A stretch of 64,000 nt of DNA. Origin: Flavobacterium sufflavum. GTDB lineage: Bacteria > Bacteroidota > Bacteroidia > Flavobacteriales > Flavobacteriaceae. A model generated the notes under the pieces. That model did no database searches. It was given only the letters and a program-made list of their open reading frames with translations, and had not been told where the DNA came from. A program made the position numbers and the translations under genes. This document shows positions 54,265 to 63,107 of the stretch, piece after piece; position 1 is the first letter of the stretch, and every line of letters starts with the position of its first letter. Location: the NCBI RefSeq assembly GCF_004016525.1, contig NZ_SACJ01000001.1, forward strand, positions 434,001-498,000, read 5' to 3'.

Positions 54265-57054
54265 TTACAAAGCACATTCTACAACATATACTCCTGAACC
54301 TAAAACAAATGAAGCTTTATCTTCATTGCTTAAAACTTTCAGAACCGTTTTAGAATCGCTTAGTATTTTACCATTTACCTTGATAACTGCATTCTTATTT
54401 ATCGGCAATTTTACCGTTGCCGTGGTATTAGCCGGAATCGTGAATTTAAAAGATACTTTACCGTCTTTTTTCTCCCACTCCGATGCAATTTCCCCAAAAA
54501 CCGAATTATAAGTTCCTTTAACAAAAGTCATATCACCTACAATTTCAGGTTGCAGGAAGAAATGTTTAAACCCTGGATTTGACTCATCAGGAACAATTCC
54601 AACCAAACTTTCATAAAACCATTCCTCAATTTGCCCCATCATAAAATGATTCCATGAATTTCCTTTGCGTGGATCCCATTGCTCAGTTAAGGTGGTCAAG
54701 CCAAATTTAATTTGGAAACCATAACCCGGCGCATCATAATGATTGTGCATTTTGTACATTACCTCATTCAGCCCATTATCAGCCAAAACCTGAAACAAAT
54801 AACGATTCCCCACGTCTCCGGTCGTCAATCTATAATTTCTGGCTTTAATGTCGTTTACCAAATTATCTAAAACTGCCTGCTTATCTTCTGGAGCAACCAT
54901 ATTCAAAAACAACGGAATGGCATTACTAAACTGACTCGCTGTACCGTATTGTTTTGTCTTTGTATCAAAGAACTTGCCATTAAATGCTTTTTTTACACTT
55001 ATTGCTAAATTTTCATAAATAACAGCATCTTCTTTCTTGTTTAATAACTTCGCTGCCTTGGCCAGTAAATCGATACCAAAATAGTAATGTGAGGTAGCCG
55101 AAAGTGCTATCGGACTGTTTTTAGAATAACCCGCGGCGTGTTCTCCGTAGTCATACCAATCGCCCAATCCATAAGAAACAATACCTTTGTCAGCCTTTGA
55201 AGTCAGGTAATCCACATACTTTTTCATCACAGGATAGTATTCTTTTAACAAAGAATCATCGCCATAATAATCATAATACATCCAAGGTAAAATTACACCT
55301 GCCACACCCCATTCAGGAGAATCGGTAAAATCACCACCAAAAACCACATATTCCGGCGCGATGGTAGGAATCATACCGTTTTCACGCTGTGCATCGGCAA
55401 TGTTTTGCATGATGGACGGGATATAATTTTTCATATTGTAATTATAAATCAGTCCCGGACCATTCAAATGTGATTCTTCCAGCCAACCCAGTTTTTCCCT
55501 ATGCGGACAATCGGTCAACACAGATTGAAAATTACTCTTAATGGCATTATTAATCAATTCGTGCGACTTGTTGAAAATTTCATTTGAAGAAGTAAAACTT
55601 CCAGCCATTCCAACCGAATTATAGATAAAATTAGATTTTAAATCTACAATTGTTGGCTTTGAAAAATCCTTTGTTTCCTTGTAATTCACGCCTTCAATTT
55701 GCATGTATTGATAACCATAATAGCTAAATCTTGGCTGCCATTCTTCTACGCCTTCGCCTTTTAAAGTATATTCAAAATAATACGGTTTTCCGGATCTTCC
55801 CTGACCAACGGTTCCGTCATCATTCAATCCTTCACCAACCCAAATGCGTACTTTTTGTCCTTTTTTCCCTTTTACTTTAATCGTTGGGAAACCGGATAAG
55901 TTTTGCCCCATATTAAAAACACGAACTCCAGCTTTTGGTTCCGTTACGGCCTTAACGCCAAATTGTTCTTCAACTTGCACGGGAGTGGTTTGTTGGGCCC
56001 TTAAAACACCTTTTGGCGCTTCCTGAACAACAACTGCTTTCCAATCTTTGTCATTAAAACCAGCGGTATTCCAGCCTTTCTGTTCTAAATTGGCATTGTA
56101 ATCTTCGCCTCCAAAAATACTGTTGAAAGTAATCGGGCTTTTAGAATATTTCCAGCTTTTATCGGTTTTTATAATTTGTTCCGAACCGTCTTCGTAAACC
56201 ACTTTCATTTTCAAGAATAAGGTTGGCGGACCAAAACTCACAAAGAATTTCGCATACCTTTCGGCAAGCATATTATACATTCCGTTACCCAATAAAACCC
56301 CGATTACATTTTCACCTTTCAGTAATTCATTCGCATTGATTTCATAGGTATTGTAATAGACCGTTTTGTCATAATCCGTCCACAAAGGAGCAAACACACT
56401 ATTTCCTACTTTTTTCCCATTCAGCGTCAACTCATAATGTCCCAATCCCGAAACATAAACTACTGCTTCTTTTATTTTTTTCGAAATAGCAAATGATTTA
56501 CGCAATTGAATACTTCTTCGGGACAAAGAATCAGAGGCATCAATAATAGCTTGTTTTTTCTCTTTTTTGAAAGTAACAGCATGATAATTTCGGCCTTCCG
56601 GCAAATGACTATCTGCTTTAGTAATAGCACCAATCCAAGTTGGATTCAAATCCGAAGGCTGCGTTCTAAAAGAATTTATTTCACTCCATTCAGAAGCTTT
56701 TTTATCATTAACCCAAACTCTCACTTTCCAGAAATACTTGGTTTCGCTTTTTAAGCCTTTGCCATTATAACGCACATCCTGACTTGCTGTAGAAACTACT
56801 TTTCCACTATCCCAAACATCTCCTTCGTTACTATTTAATTTCTCTTTTGACGAAGCCACCAATAACTGATAAGCCGTTTGCGAAACATTGAAATCTTTAG
56901 AATTGATTTGCCAACTAAAAACAGGAGTTTGCGCACTTATCGCCAAAGGATTTGTAGCACTATTGCATGTTAAATGGCTAACAGCAATTTGTCCATTAGA
57001 ACTAAAAGCCAGTAACAGACAAAGGAGAAATACTATGTTTTTTAAATTCTTCAT
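54265..57054 (-). CDS. GH78 alpha-L-rhamnosidase, second paralogue
   Basis: A 929-residue exported enzyme (signal MKNLKNIVFLLCLLLAFSSN). The domain order matches the other GH78, but the sequences are only distantly similar: SHLTCNSATNPLAISAQTPV at the N-terminus and DCPHREKLGWLEESHLNG carrying the catalytic Glu in the barrel. The late motif is WDPRKGNSWNHFMMGQIEEW. It lies 41 bases before the esterase gene in a three-gene block with GH95. The two paralogues probably take rhamnose from different linkages. Confidence 0.94.
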   Translation of the reverse strand: MKNLKNIVFLLCLLLAFSSNGQIAVSHLTCNSATNPLAISAQTPVFSWQINSKDFNVSQTAYQLLVASSKEKLNSNEGDVWDSGKVVSTASQDVRYNGKGLKSETKYFWKVRVWVNDKKASEWSEINSFRTQPSDLNPTWIGAITKADSHLPEGRNYHAVTFKKEKKQAIIDASDSLSRRSIQLRKSFAISKKIKEAVVYVSGLGHYELTLNGKKVGNSVFAPLWTDYDKTVYYNTYEINANELLKGENVIGVLLGNGMYNMLAERYAKFFVSFGPPTLFLKMKVVYEDGSEQIIKTDKSWKYSKSPITFNSIFGGEDYNANLEQKGWNTAGFNDKDWKAVVVQEAPKGVLRAQQTTPVQVEEQFGVKAVTEPKAGVRVFNMGQNLSGFPTIKVKGKKGQKVRIWVGEGLNDDGTVGQGRSGKPYYFEYTLKGEGVEEWQPRFSYYGYQYMQIEGVNYKETKDFSKPTIVDLKSNFIYNSVGMAGSFTSSNEIFNKSHELINNAIKSNFQSVLTDCPHREKLGWLEESHLNGPGLIYNYNMKNYIPSIMQNIADAQRENGMIPTIAPEYVVFGGDFTDSPEWGVAGVILPWMYYDYYGDDSLLKEYYPVMKKYVDYLTSKADKGIVSYGLGDWYDYGEHAAGYSKNSPIALSATSHYYFGIDLLAKAAKLLNKKEDAVIYENLAISVKKAFNGKFFDTKTKQYGTASQFSNAIPLFLNMVAPEDKQAVLDNLVNDIKARNYRLTTGDVGNRYLFQVLADNGLNEVMYKMHNHYDAPGYGFQIKFGLTTLTEQWDPRKGNSWNHFMMGQIEEWFYESLVGIVPDESNPGFKHFFLQPEIVGDMTFVKGTYNSVFGEIASEWEKKDGKVSFKFTIPANTTATVKLPINKNAVIKVNGKILSDSKTVLKVLSNEDKASFVLGSGVYVVECAL

Positions 57055-57179
57055 TTCTTATTGTTGAGATTAGCACACGGATGGCACTGATTTACTTTGT
57101 AAAAAACGCGGATAAAAACAGATTTTTAAATCCGTACCAATCTGCGTCTTCGCGATAGCGAATCCGTTTCATCTGTGTC
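57055..57179. repeat. CACGGAT/ATCCGT-type imperfect repeat
   Basis: CACACGGATGGCACTGATT is followed by GCGGATAAAAACAGATTTTT, AATCCGTACCAATCTGCGTC and ATCCGTTTCATCTGTGTCC. CGGAT and ATCCG, and CAGATT and AATCTG, are complementary, so nested stems are possible. Confidence 0.65.
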
Positions 57180-59048
57180 CTATAATTTTTTCGTAACCAA
57201 AGATTTAATATTAAACACAGCTTCCGGGATTTCCATACCCGTATTTTTTAAATCATCATAATCCTCTACATCAGGAGCTGTATCAGGATTTGGAGTATAA
57301 CGTTGTTCTCCGGTTCTAAACATAATGCGTGAAATTCCGTCTACCGGAGCATAGAATATTTTTGCACCTGATTCTTTTTCATCATTCACTTTTACCGTGT
57401 AAGAACGTGTTTTTACATCCAACGTCACTTTAATTGTATACTCCTTATTTGCCTCATATTTTGTCACCCCACTATGACGGGCTCCATTTTTTACTTTCAA
57501 CTGTCCATCAGAGTCAAAAACCAATCGTACCGCCGGCAATCCTTGACGGTTCTGAAATTCAACTTGTAATAAACCATGATTATTTTGTTCCGGTTTTACC
57601 GTGAATGTAGCTTCTACTTTTTCAGCAAAAGGAATCACACGTTCGGCGCGGGAATAATCAAATAAATCATGATCTCTTAGAGTCAGCCATTTTTTACCGT
57701 CATCTTTCTTTTCAATTTTGGCGGAAGCCCAGGAAAGATTATAGATATTCCATAATTTCAATTCCTGACCATCAGGCAAATTATTAAAAACATCATTTGC
57801 GTTTTCCGTTACAACCGAAGTCACCGGAACGGGAATGGAAGCCACCCAAATGTCCTCTTTATTCATACTGTAACTCACCCAAAGATTTCCATCCGGCGGA
57901 GTTCCGTCTTTCTCGGTAATACCACGAACGTATTGCGGCCCTACAGATTTATAGTTTCCACCATAACGCATCGGACTGATTTCACCGTGAACCAATAATA
58001 AATCGGTGTAATTTAAACCATCATTAGAAGTCGAAATGGCCAATGGCCAACGGTATTCTGATGGATTATACACTGTTGCATAACGGTTATCAGATGTTTT
58101 TTGTCCCCAAATTTTAGCATTGCTGTTTACAAAACCTGGTGCTCTCAATGGATTGTATTCCCAAGTTTTCCCTTCATCTTTACTAATAGAAGTCAAGGCG
58201 TGTTTCCATAAACCTACCACATTTCCGTTTGGTAAATGATAATAATTAAAGGCTTTGTATGGTTTTTGTAACGGAATTAATTCGTCATCGCGATCAGCTT
58301 CCTCTACCCATTGTTGTAAAACTAAAGGTGTTGACAGGATTTCTTCGCAGGCTTTTTTCAAACCTTTGTCTTTTGCCTGAGTATAAAATGGAAAAGCCGA
58401 TTTAGATTTGTCCCAGGATTTATTATATCTGATAAAATATATAGGCCCGTAAGTTCCGTCTTTGTATATCTCACGAATCACACGTCCAATTCCTTTTCCG
58501 TCATTTGGATCGTCTTTTTCATCCATGGCAATTCCGTAATAGGCCAAGGCAAAAAGTCGTTTGTCATTTGAAGTATAAAATCCCATACGTTGGTGCATGA
58601 TTGCATCGAGATTTTTAGCAACTCCTTCAACACCTTCTTTTTTCCATCCATCAGGAATGCGGTAAATAGGAAAAATCACTTTAGGCATTGACCAGTTAAC
58701 CCCATCCTTAGAAGTCATCAATAAGGTTTGACTTGGCGGAATATGTTCTCCCGAAGGATCACTTAAATATTCCACAAAAAAAGTATTATTCCAATATGCC
58801 ATCATCGGCTGGTGATTGTAGGTCCAACCAAAACCGTCCGCTTTTTCAGGATGTTCACGGCTGGCACGCATGATTTGAGTGGCATGAACACCAACAGCCG
58901 GACTCAACTGACCGTGATGATAATCGATATTAGAAAGCGTTTTTCCAACATATTTTACCGTATCGTTTTGTGCAACAGCAGCTGTACAACTTGCAATTGT
59001 TATGACTACTGCTAAGAAGCTTTCTTTTATGTTTAGAATTGTATTCAT
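57180..59048 (-). CDS. GH143-like propeller hydrolase, putative Dha-releasing
   Basis: A 622-residue exported protein (signal MNTILNIKESFLAVVITIAS; TIASC could also be a lipobox). Residues about 30-420 form a propeller with sialidase-type boxes (SKDEGKTWEYNP, TSKDGVNWSMP). Residues about 430-600 are a concanavalin-type sandwich (VEATFTVKPEQNNHGLLQVE). I propose GH143, whose founder is a domain of BT1020 and releases Dha, a keto-sugar acid of RG-II. This rests on length, fold and company, so specificity is uncertain. The start overlaps the GH43-like stop by one base. Confidence 0.6.
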   Translation of the reverse strand: MNTILNIKESFLAVVITIASCTAAVAQNDTVKYVGKTLSNIDYHHGQLSPAVGVHATQIMRASREHPEKADGFGWTYNHQPMMAYWNNTFFVEYLSDPSGEHIPPSQTLLMTSKDGVNWSMPKVIFPIYRIPDGWKKEGVEGVAKNLDAIMHQRMGFYTSNDKRLFALAYYGIAMDEKDDPNDGKGIGRVIREIYKDGTYGPIYFIRYNKSWDKSKSAFPFYTQAKDKGLKKACEEILSTPLVLQQWVEEADRDDELIPLQKPYKAFNYYHLPNGNVVGLWKHALTSISKDEGKTWEYNPLRAPGFVNSNAKIWGQKTSDNRYATVYNPSEYRWPLAISTSNDGLNYTDLLLVHGEISPMRYGGNYKSVGPQYVRGITEKDGTPPDGNLWVSYSMNKEDIWVASIPVPVTSVVTENANDVFNNLPDGQELKLWNIYNLSWASAKIEKKDDGKKWLTLRDHDLFDYSRAERVIPFAEKVEATFTVKPEQNNHGLLQVEFQNRQGLPAVRLVFDSDGQLKVKNGARHSGVTKYEANKEYTIKVTLDVKTRSYTVKVNDEKESGAKIFYAPVDGISRIMFRTGEQRYTPNPDTAPDVEDYDDLKNTGMEIPEAVFNIKSLVTKKL

Positions 59049-59968
59049 TATTTTTTATTTTCAATTAAAGCTTTCAAAGTCTTCTTTGAAATAGTTGTAA
59101 TCGTTCCGTGTTTATGTCCTTCCGGCAATTGAATTTGAGAAGACACATCTTCAAATTTTTTGAAATCGGAAGTTTTAGCGGCTTTGTAATTTTTTGCTCC
59201 GTAATTGTCGTAATAAATCAACCAGTCATTATCTTTCTTTAAAACTGTAGGCCCTTCTGAAAGATAGGCTGTAAACGGCTCAGAGATATTTTCGAAAGGT
59301 CCAAGAGGTGTTTTTCCAAAAGCCACTTTTATATTTCGCATTGGTCTGGTGTTGTCTTTTAAAACCAAAACATAATCGTTTTTAGCTCTTTTTAAAAGCA
59401 CACAATCAATAACCGAAAAACCAGGTTCAAAAAACAATTTGGTATCCGAAAAAGTCTTGAAATCCTTAGTCGTTACATAATACATTCGGTGGTTGTTTTT
59501 CTCTTCTTCCTGACCTTTTGCATATCGAAACGGAATGGTTGAAGCCCAAATGATAATGTATCTATCCTGTTCGTCATCATAAAAAATTTCGGGAGCCCAA
59601 ACATTGACAACCTCAGGCTCATTCTTCATCACATGAATGTACTGCTGCTCTGACCAATGTATTAAATCCTTAGAACTGGCATAACCAAAACCGTCCCCAC
59701 CTTTCCAATCGGTTGTCCAAACCATGTGATACACATCATTTTTCCCTTTTACGATAGAAGGATCTCTCATGATTTTACTCTTTCCGGCTTCCGGTTTTAA
59801 GTAAGGCCCACCCAAATCCTTCCAATGGTAACCGTCTTCACTGGAAGCCAAATACAATCCATCAGTAGCCGGTTCTCTAAACGAAGTAAACAAATAAGCT
59901 TCTGCTTTTTTAGAAACACAACTGGATAAACCAACTAATACTAATAATGCTATTGTAATTTTTTTCAT
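59048..59968 (-). CDS. GH43-like five-bladed propeller lipoprotein
   Basis: About 306 residues from the ATG at 59968, where the signal MKKITIALLVLVGLSSC gives a lipobox Cys; the TTG upstream would overlap GH28. The fold is a five-bladed propeller of the GH43/GH117 clan: SKIMRDPSIVKGKNDVYHMV has the RDPS catalytic-base region, NVWAPEIFYDDEQDRYII holds an acidic pair, and YLSEGPTVLKKDNDWLIYYD carries a likely acid. Substrates may be alpha-L-arabinofuranose or beta-galactose. It is coupled to the GH143-like gene downstream. Confidence 0.85.
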   Translation of the reverse strand: MKKITIALLVLVGLSSCVSKKAEAYLFTSFREPATDGLYLASSEDGYHWKDLGGPYLKPEAGKSKIMRDPSIVKGKNDVYHMVWTTDWKGGDGFGYASSKDLIHWSEQQYIHVMKNEPEVVNVWAPEIFYDDEQDRYIIIWASTIPFRYAKGQEEEKNNHRMYYVTTKDFKTFSDTKLFFEPGFSVIDCVLLKRAKNDYVLVLKDNTRPMRNIKVAFGKTPLGPFENISEPFTAYLSEGPTVLKKDNDWLIYYDNYGAKNYKAAKTSDFKKFEDVSSQIQLPEGHKHGTITTISKKTLKALIENKK

Positions 59969-59981
59969 CAAATTAATCCTT

Positions 59982-61562
59982 TTATTCAACAACAGCAGCC
60001 GCGTTTAATGCTGCTCCTTTGTTTACTACTTTTTTCACATTGTTAAAAACGTTGTTTTTCAAATAAATCCCTTTAGTTTTAGCACCATCAGCTTCTAAGA
60101 AAACATCGGTAGCAAACATTGGAAAATTATTATTAATCATCATGTTTGAAACATCCGTCAATTTAATCAATGGGGTATTAGCAATTGGTTTCATTGTAGC
60201 CACATTGTCTAAAATCAAATTATTCGAATTTTCGATTTTGAAAGAAGCGCCAATGGTCGTTGTAATTTTTGCATCGTGAAACTCTATATTATCAGCAGTG
60301 TTCAATGTAAATCCTTCTACAGCCTGAATGTTGATATTCGAAAAAGAAATATTTTGAACAGGCATCTCAGAGATTCCATAAATAGTTCCCGCTTTTTTAA
60401 CCTCTGTTCCTGTTAAATTACTGATGTGAATGTTTCTGAAAATAGGCGTTCGCTCTGAAACAGGCTCTTCTTTGCTCGATTTATCATAAAACAAATCCAG
60501 GATAACAGCCTCTTCTTTGATGTTTTTCATCACGATATTGTCTACACGAATATCTTCGACAACACCACCACGACCACGAGCCGATTTCAGTCGGATTCCT
60601 CTGTCTGTACCGTCAAAAACACAATTTGAAATCGTAATTTTTTTGATTCCACCCGACATTTCGCTACCTATCACCACTCCACCGTGCCCACTCAACATCG
60701 TACAATTGGTAATCGTTACGTTCTCTGTAGCTACGTTATATTTACGACCGTCTTCATCTCTTCCTGATTTGATGGTAATACAATCGTCGCCTACGCTAAT
60801 GTGACAATTCGAAATGTGTACATTTTTGCAAGACGAAGGATTGATACCGTCGGTATTAGGTGAATGCGGATTATTAATTGTAATTCCAGTAATTGTTATG
60901 TTCTCACAAAACTCCGGATTTATGGTCCAGAAAGGAGAATTTTGAAAAGTAACTCCTTCAATTAAAATATTCTTACAGTTTTGAGTTTGGAAAAAAGAAG
61001 GTCTGAAAAAATGCTTATCAATTGTTCTTTTATAATAAGCTTCATACTTAATTCCTTCGTTTTGTTCCACCCACATGGTTTGGTATTTAGTTGGTGGAAT
61101 AGGACCTTTGGCACTTTCAATTCGGTATACTTCATTCCACCAGGCTTTTCCCTGACCGTCGATAACTCCTCTTCCTTTGATACTAATATTCTCAGCATCT
61201 TTAGCATAGAATAATGGCGAAAAAGTTTTCATCATGATTCCTTCATAACGCATTTCGATATAAGGTAAATAATCATCAAAATTCTCTGAAAATTTCAAAA
61301 CCGCCCCAGCATCCAGATAAATTGTAATGTTGCTTTTTAATTTTAAAGCCCCTGTTAAATAATTTCCGGCAGGAAAATAAACAGTTCCGCCTCCATCATT
61401 AGTTGATGCTTTATCAATAGCACCTTGAATTACTTTTGTACACAAAATCCCTTTGTTGTTTCCACCTGCATTCAGAATGTTAATCCAACCTTCATTTTTA
61501 GCGACAGCGGAATTGAATCCAGCTATGAAACAAAGTAATAATAGTATATGTTTGATCTTCAT
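59982..61562 (-). CDS. GH28 polygalacturonase-type enzyme
   Basis: A 526-residue exported right-handed beta-helix enzyme (signal MKIKHILLLLCFIAGFNSAVA). All four GH28 signatures are present: NTD (236-238, SPNTDGINPSS), DD (259-260, GDDCITIKSG), H293 (SGHGGVVIGS) and RLK (324-326, RGIRLKSARG). It hydrolyses alpha-1,4-linked galacturonate, exo or endo. In B. thetaiotaomicron a GH28 takes alpha-GalA from RG-II. The GH43-like gene starts 13 bases after its stop, so both belong to one block. Confidence 0.96.
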   Translation of the reverse strand: MKIKHILLLLCFIAGFNSAVAKNEGWINILNAGGNNKGILCTKVIQGAIDKASTNDGGGTVYFPAGNYLTGALKLKSNITIYLDAGAVLKFSENFDDYLPYIEMRYEGIMMKTFSPLFYAKDAENISIKGRGVIDGQGKAWWNEVYRIESAKGPIPPTKYQTMWVEQNEGIKYEAYYKRTIDKHFFRPSFFQTQNCKNILIEGVTFQNSPFWTINPEFCENITITGITINNPHSPNTDGINPSSCKNVHISNCHISVGDDCITIKSGRDEDGRKYNVATENVTITNCTMLSGHGGVVIGSEMSGGIKKITISNCVFDGTDRGIRLKSARGRGGVVEDIRVDNIVMKNIKEEAVILDLFYDKSSKEEPVSERTPIFRNIHISNLTGTEVKKAGTIYGISEMPVQNISFSNINIQAVEGFTLNTADNIEFHDAKITTTIGASFKIENSNNLILDNVATMKPIANTPLIKLTDVSNMMINNNFPMFATDVFLEADGAKTKGIYLKNNVFNNVKKVVNKGAALNAAAVVE

Positions 61563-61593
61563 AATTGTTATTTTTAATCTTTTTCATATCCTG

Positions 61594-61613
61594 CAAGGTC
61601 TTTTCAGACCTTG
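61594..61613. terminator. Hairpin between GH140 and GH28 genes
   Basis: CAAGGTCT (61594-61601) pairs with AGACCTTG (61606-61613); the outer CTG/TAG bases nearly pair too. It separates the first two blocks of the locus. A second palindrome (GAAGCTTC) lies near 61660. Confidence 0.7.
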
Positions 61614-61686
61614 TAGATATTTGTATGTTTAGCAATTACACCTACAAAGTTTTGTCCCGAAGCTTCAGGATTGCAGGAAAAGCAGA

Positions 61687-63105
61687 TTATTTTTTTGATG
61701 TTAAAACTAAAACCCAATCATTTCCATCTACTTTTTCACCTGGAGGATCAAATTGTAAAACACCTGCATTTTTAAATTCGCCTATTGCTTTCTCTACTCC
61801 ATTTCTAGGATTGAACCAGGCAGCGTTTACTTTTGCTCCTTTAATTTTACCCATATTCAACGACATGGTTTTTCCATTATACGTATAAACTAAAGCATAA
61901 TTTGTACCTCTTGTCGCAATCAAGTAATCATATTTTTCACCTTGATTAGCCACGATTGAAGGATCAGGAACACGACTAAAATAATTGTGTTTCAGTATTA
62001 ATTTTTTCAGATATTGCATTTGAGCTGCTCCCGGAGCATTAAGCTCATCTCTCCAAATTGCTTTGTTTCCATAAGCTCCTTTCTTTTCGCCTTTATGATA
62101 CATTTGCATTACAGCATTATTCCCATAAGTAAAACCGGCACCACCAGCAAAAACTGACCAATAAGCATATCTTCTCAAATCCTGATCTTTCCATTTTGGT
62201 TGCAAAGTATCGTGCAAACCATGAGGAATTCCTTCGTAAGAAGGCTCTCCGTCTAATGTTGGTTTAGTAGGTTTCAACGCAAAATCTCTCAGCACAAATT
62301 TGTAATTATCCTCTTTGAAAGAATTTGGCAAAGTATCCTGATCGTATCTTCTGTGTCCTGATTGGAACATATTAAAATCCAACCAACTTGTATTATGATA
62401 ATTCTCAGATGAATCCGTACGTCCAAAAGGGTGAAAAGTCACTAATTGTTTTGGATTATTGGTTTTTAAAGTACTTCCAATGGTATTCCAAATGTCCGTG
62501 AATTTATCTCCATAAGTATCTCCACCGTTCAACCAGATAACATTGGTTCTATTTTTAAATCTTTCGGCTAAAAATTTAGCGTATTTTTCAACCTGAGCTT
62601 TAGTTACTTTGCTGTCTTTACTACTAATATTAGTTCCCCAAACCGGTACCATACCTAAGTAAATCCCGTTCTTTTGTGCTACATCTAAAGCATAATCAAC
62701 ATGATCCCAAAAATCATATTCGGCCGGATTATTAAAATTATTTCCAGGAGTAGTTAATGGTTTAGATAAGTCAGAATCAATCAGTGCCGCATCACCATAA
62801 ACATTCTTGGCTGTTATATTATGCAATACCATTACCTGAATAACATTGTAGCCTTTTGCTTTTCTATCCTGAAAATAGGTATTCATCTCTTCACGGCTCA
62901 ACTTCCCAAAAGTTAACCAACCCGTATCTCCCAACCAGAAAAATGGTTTTCCATCCTGAGTTTGAAAATAGTGTTTGTTTGGACTAACCTGAAGGTTTTG
63001 CAAAGGTTTTGCAGTGGTCTGAGCATTAGAACAAATACTCGCAAAACTCAATCCTGCAAGAGTAATTATTTTACCAATCTTCTTTTTAGAAATCATTATT
63101 TTCAT
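61687..63105 (-). CDS. GH140 apiosidase-like enzyme
   Basis: A 472-residue exported enzyme. A signal peptide ends near FASICSNAQ. A DUF4038/apiosidase TIM barrel (PFFWLGDTGWLTFGKLSREE, YLGMVPVWGTNI, NVIWLNGGDTYGD) precedes a C-terminal collagen-binding-like domain from about 390 (YALVYTYNGKTMSLNMGKIK). Candidate catalytic residues are Asp196 (NGGDTYG) and Glu287 (LDGEPSYEG). GH140 BT1012 cleaves the apiose link joining RG-II side chains to the backbone. The start lies two bases after the DUF6298 gene stop, so translation is coupled. Confidence 0.88.
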   Translation of the reverse strand: MKIMISKKKIGKIITLAGLSFASICSNAQTTAKPLQNLQVSPNKHYFQTQDGKPFFWLGDTGWLTFGKLSREEMNTYFQDRKAKGYNVIQVMVLHNITAKNVYGDAALIDSDLSKPLTTPGNNFNNPAEYDFWDHVDYALDVAQKNGIYLGMVPVWGTNISSKDSKVTKAQVEKYAKFLAERFKNRTNVIWLNGGDTYGDKFTDIWNTIGSTLKTNNPKQLVTFHPFGRTDSSENYHNTSWLDFNMFQSGHRRYDQDTLPNSFKEDNYKFVLRDFALKPTKPTLDGEPSYEGIPHGLHDTLQPKWKDQDLRRYAYWSVFAGGAGFTYGNNAVMQMYHKGEKKGAYGNKAIWRDELNAPGAAQMQYLKKLILKHNYFSRVPDPSIVANQGEKYDYLIATRGTNYALVYTYNGKTMSLNMGKIKGAKVNAAWFNPRNGVEKAIGEFKNAGVLQFDPPGEKVDGNDWVLVLTSKK

Positions 63106-63107
63106 TT

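Noticed and set aside
37215..57054. Long reading frames on the plus strand opposite the hydrolase genes
   Set aside because: They are shadows of strong minus-strand genes, without signal peptides, starts with ribosome sites, or recognisable domains.
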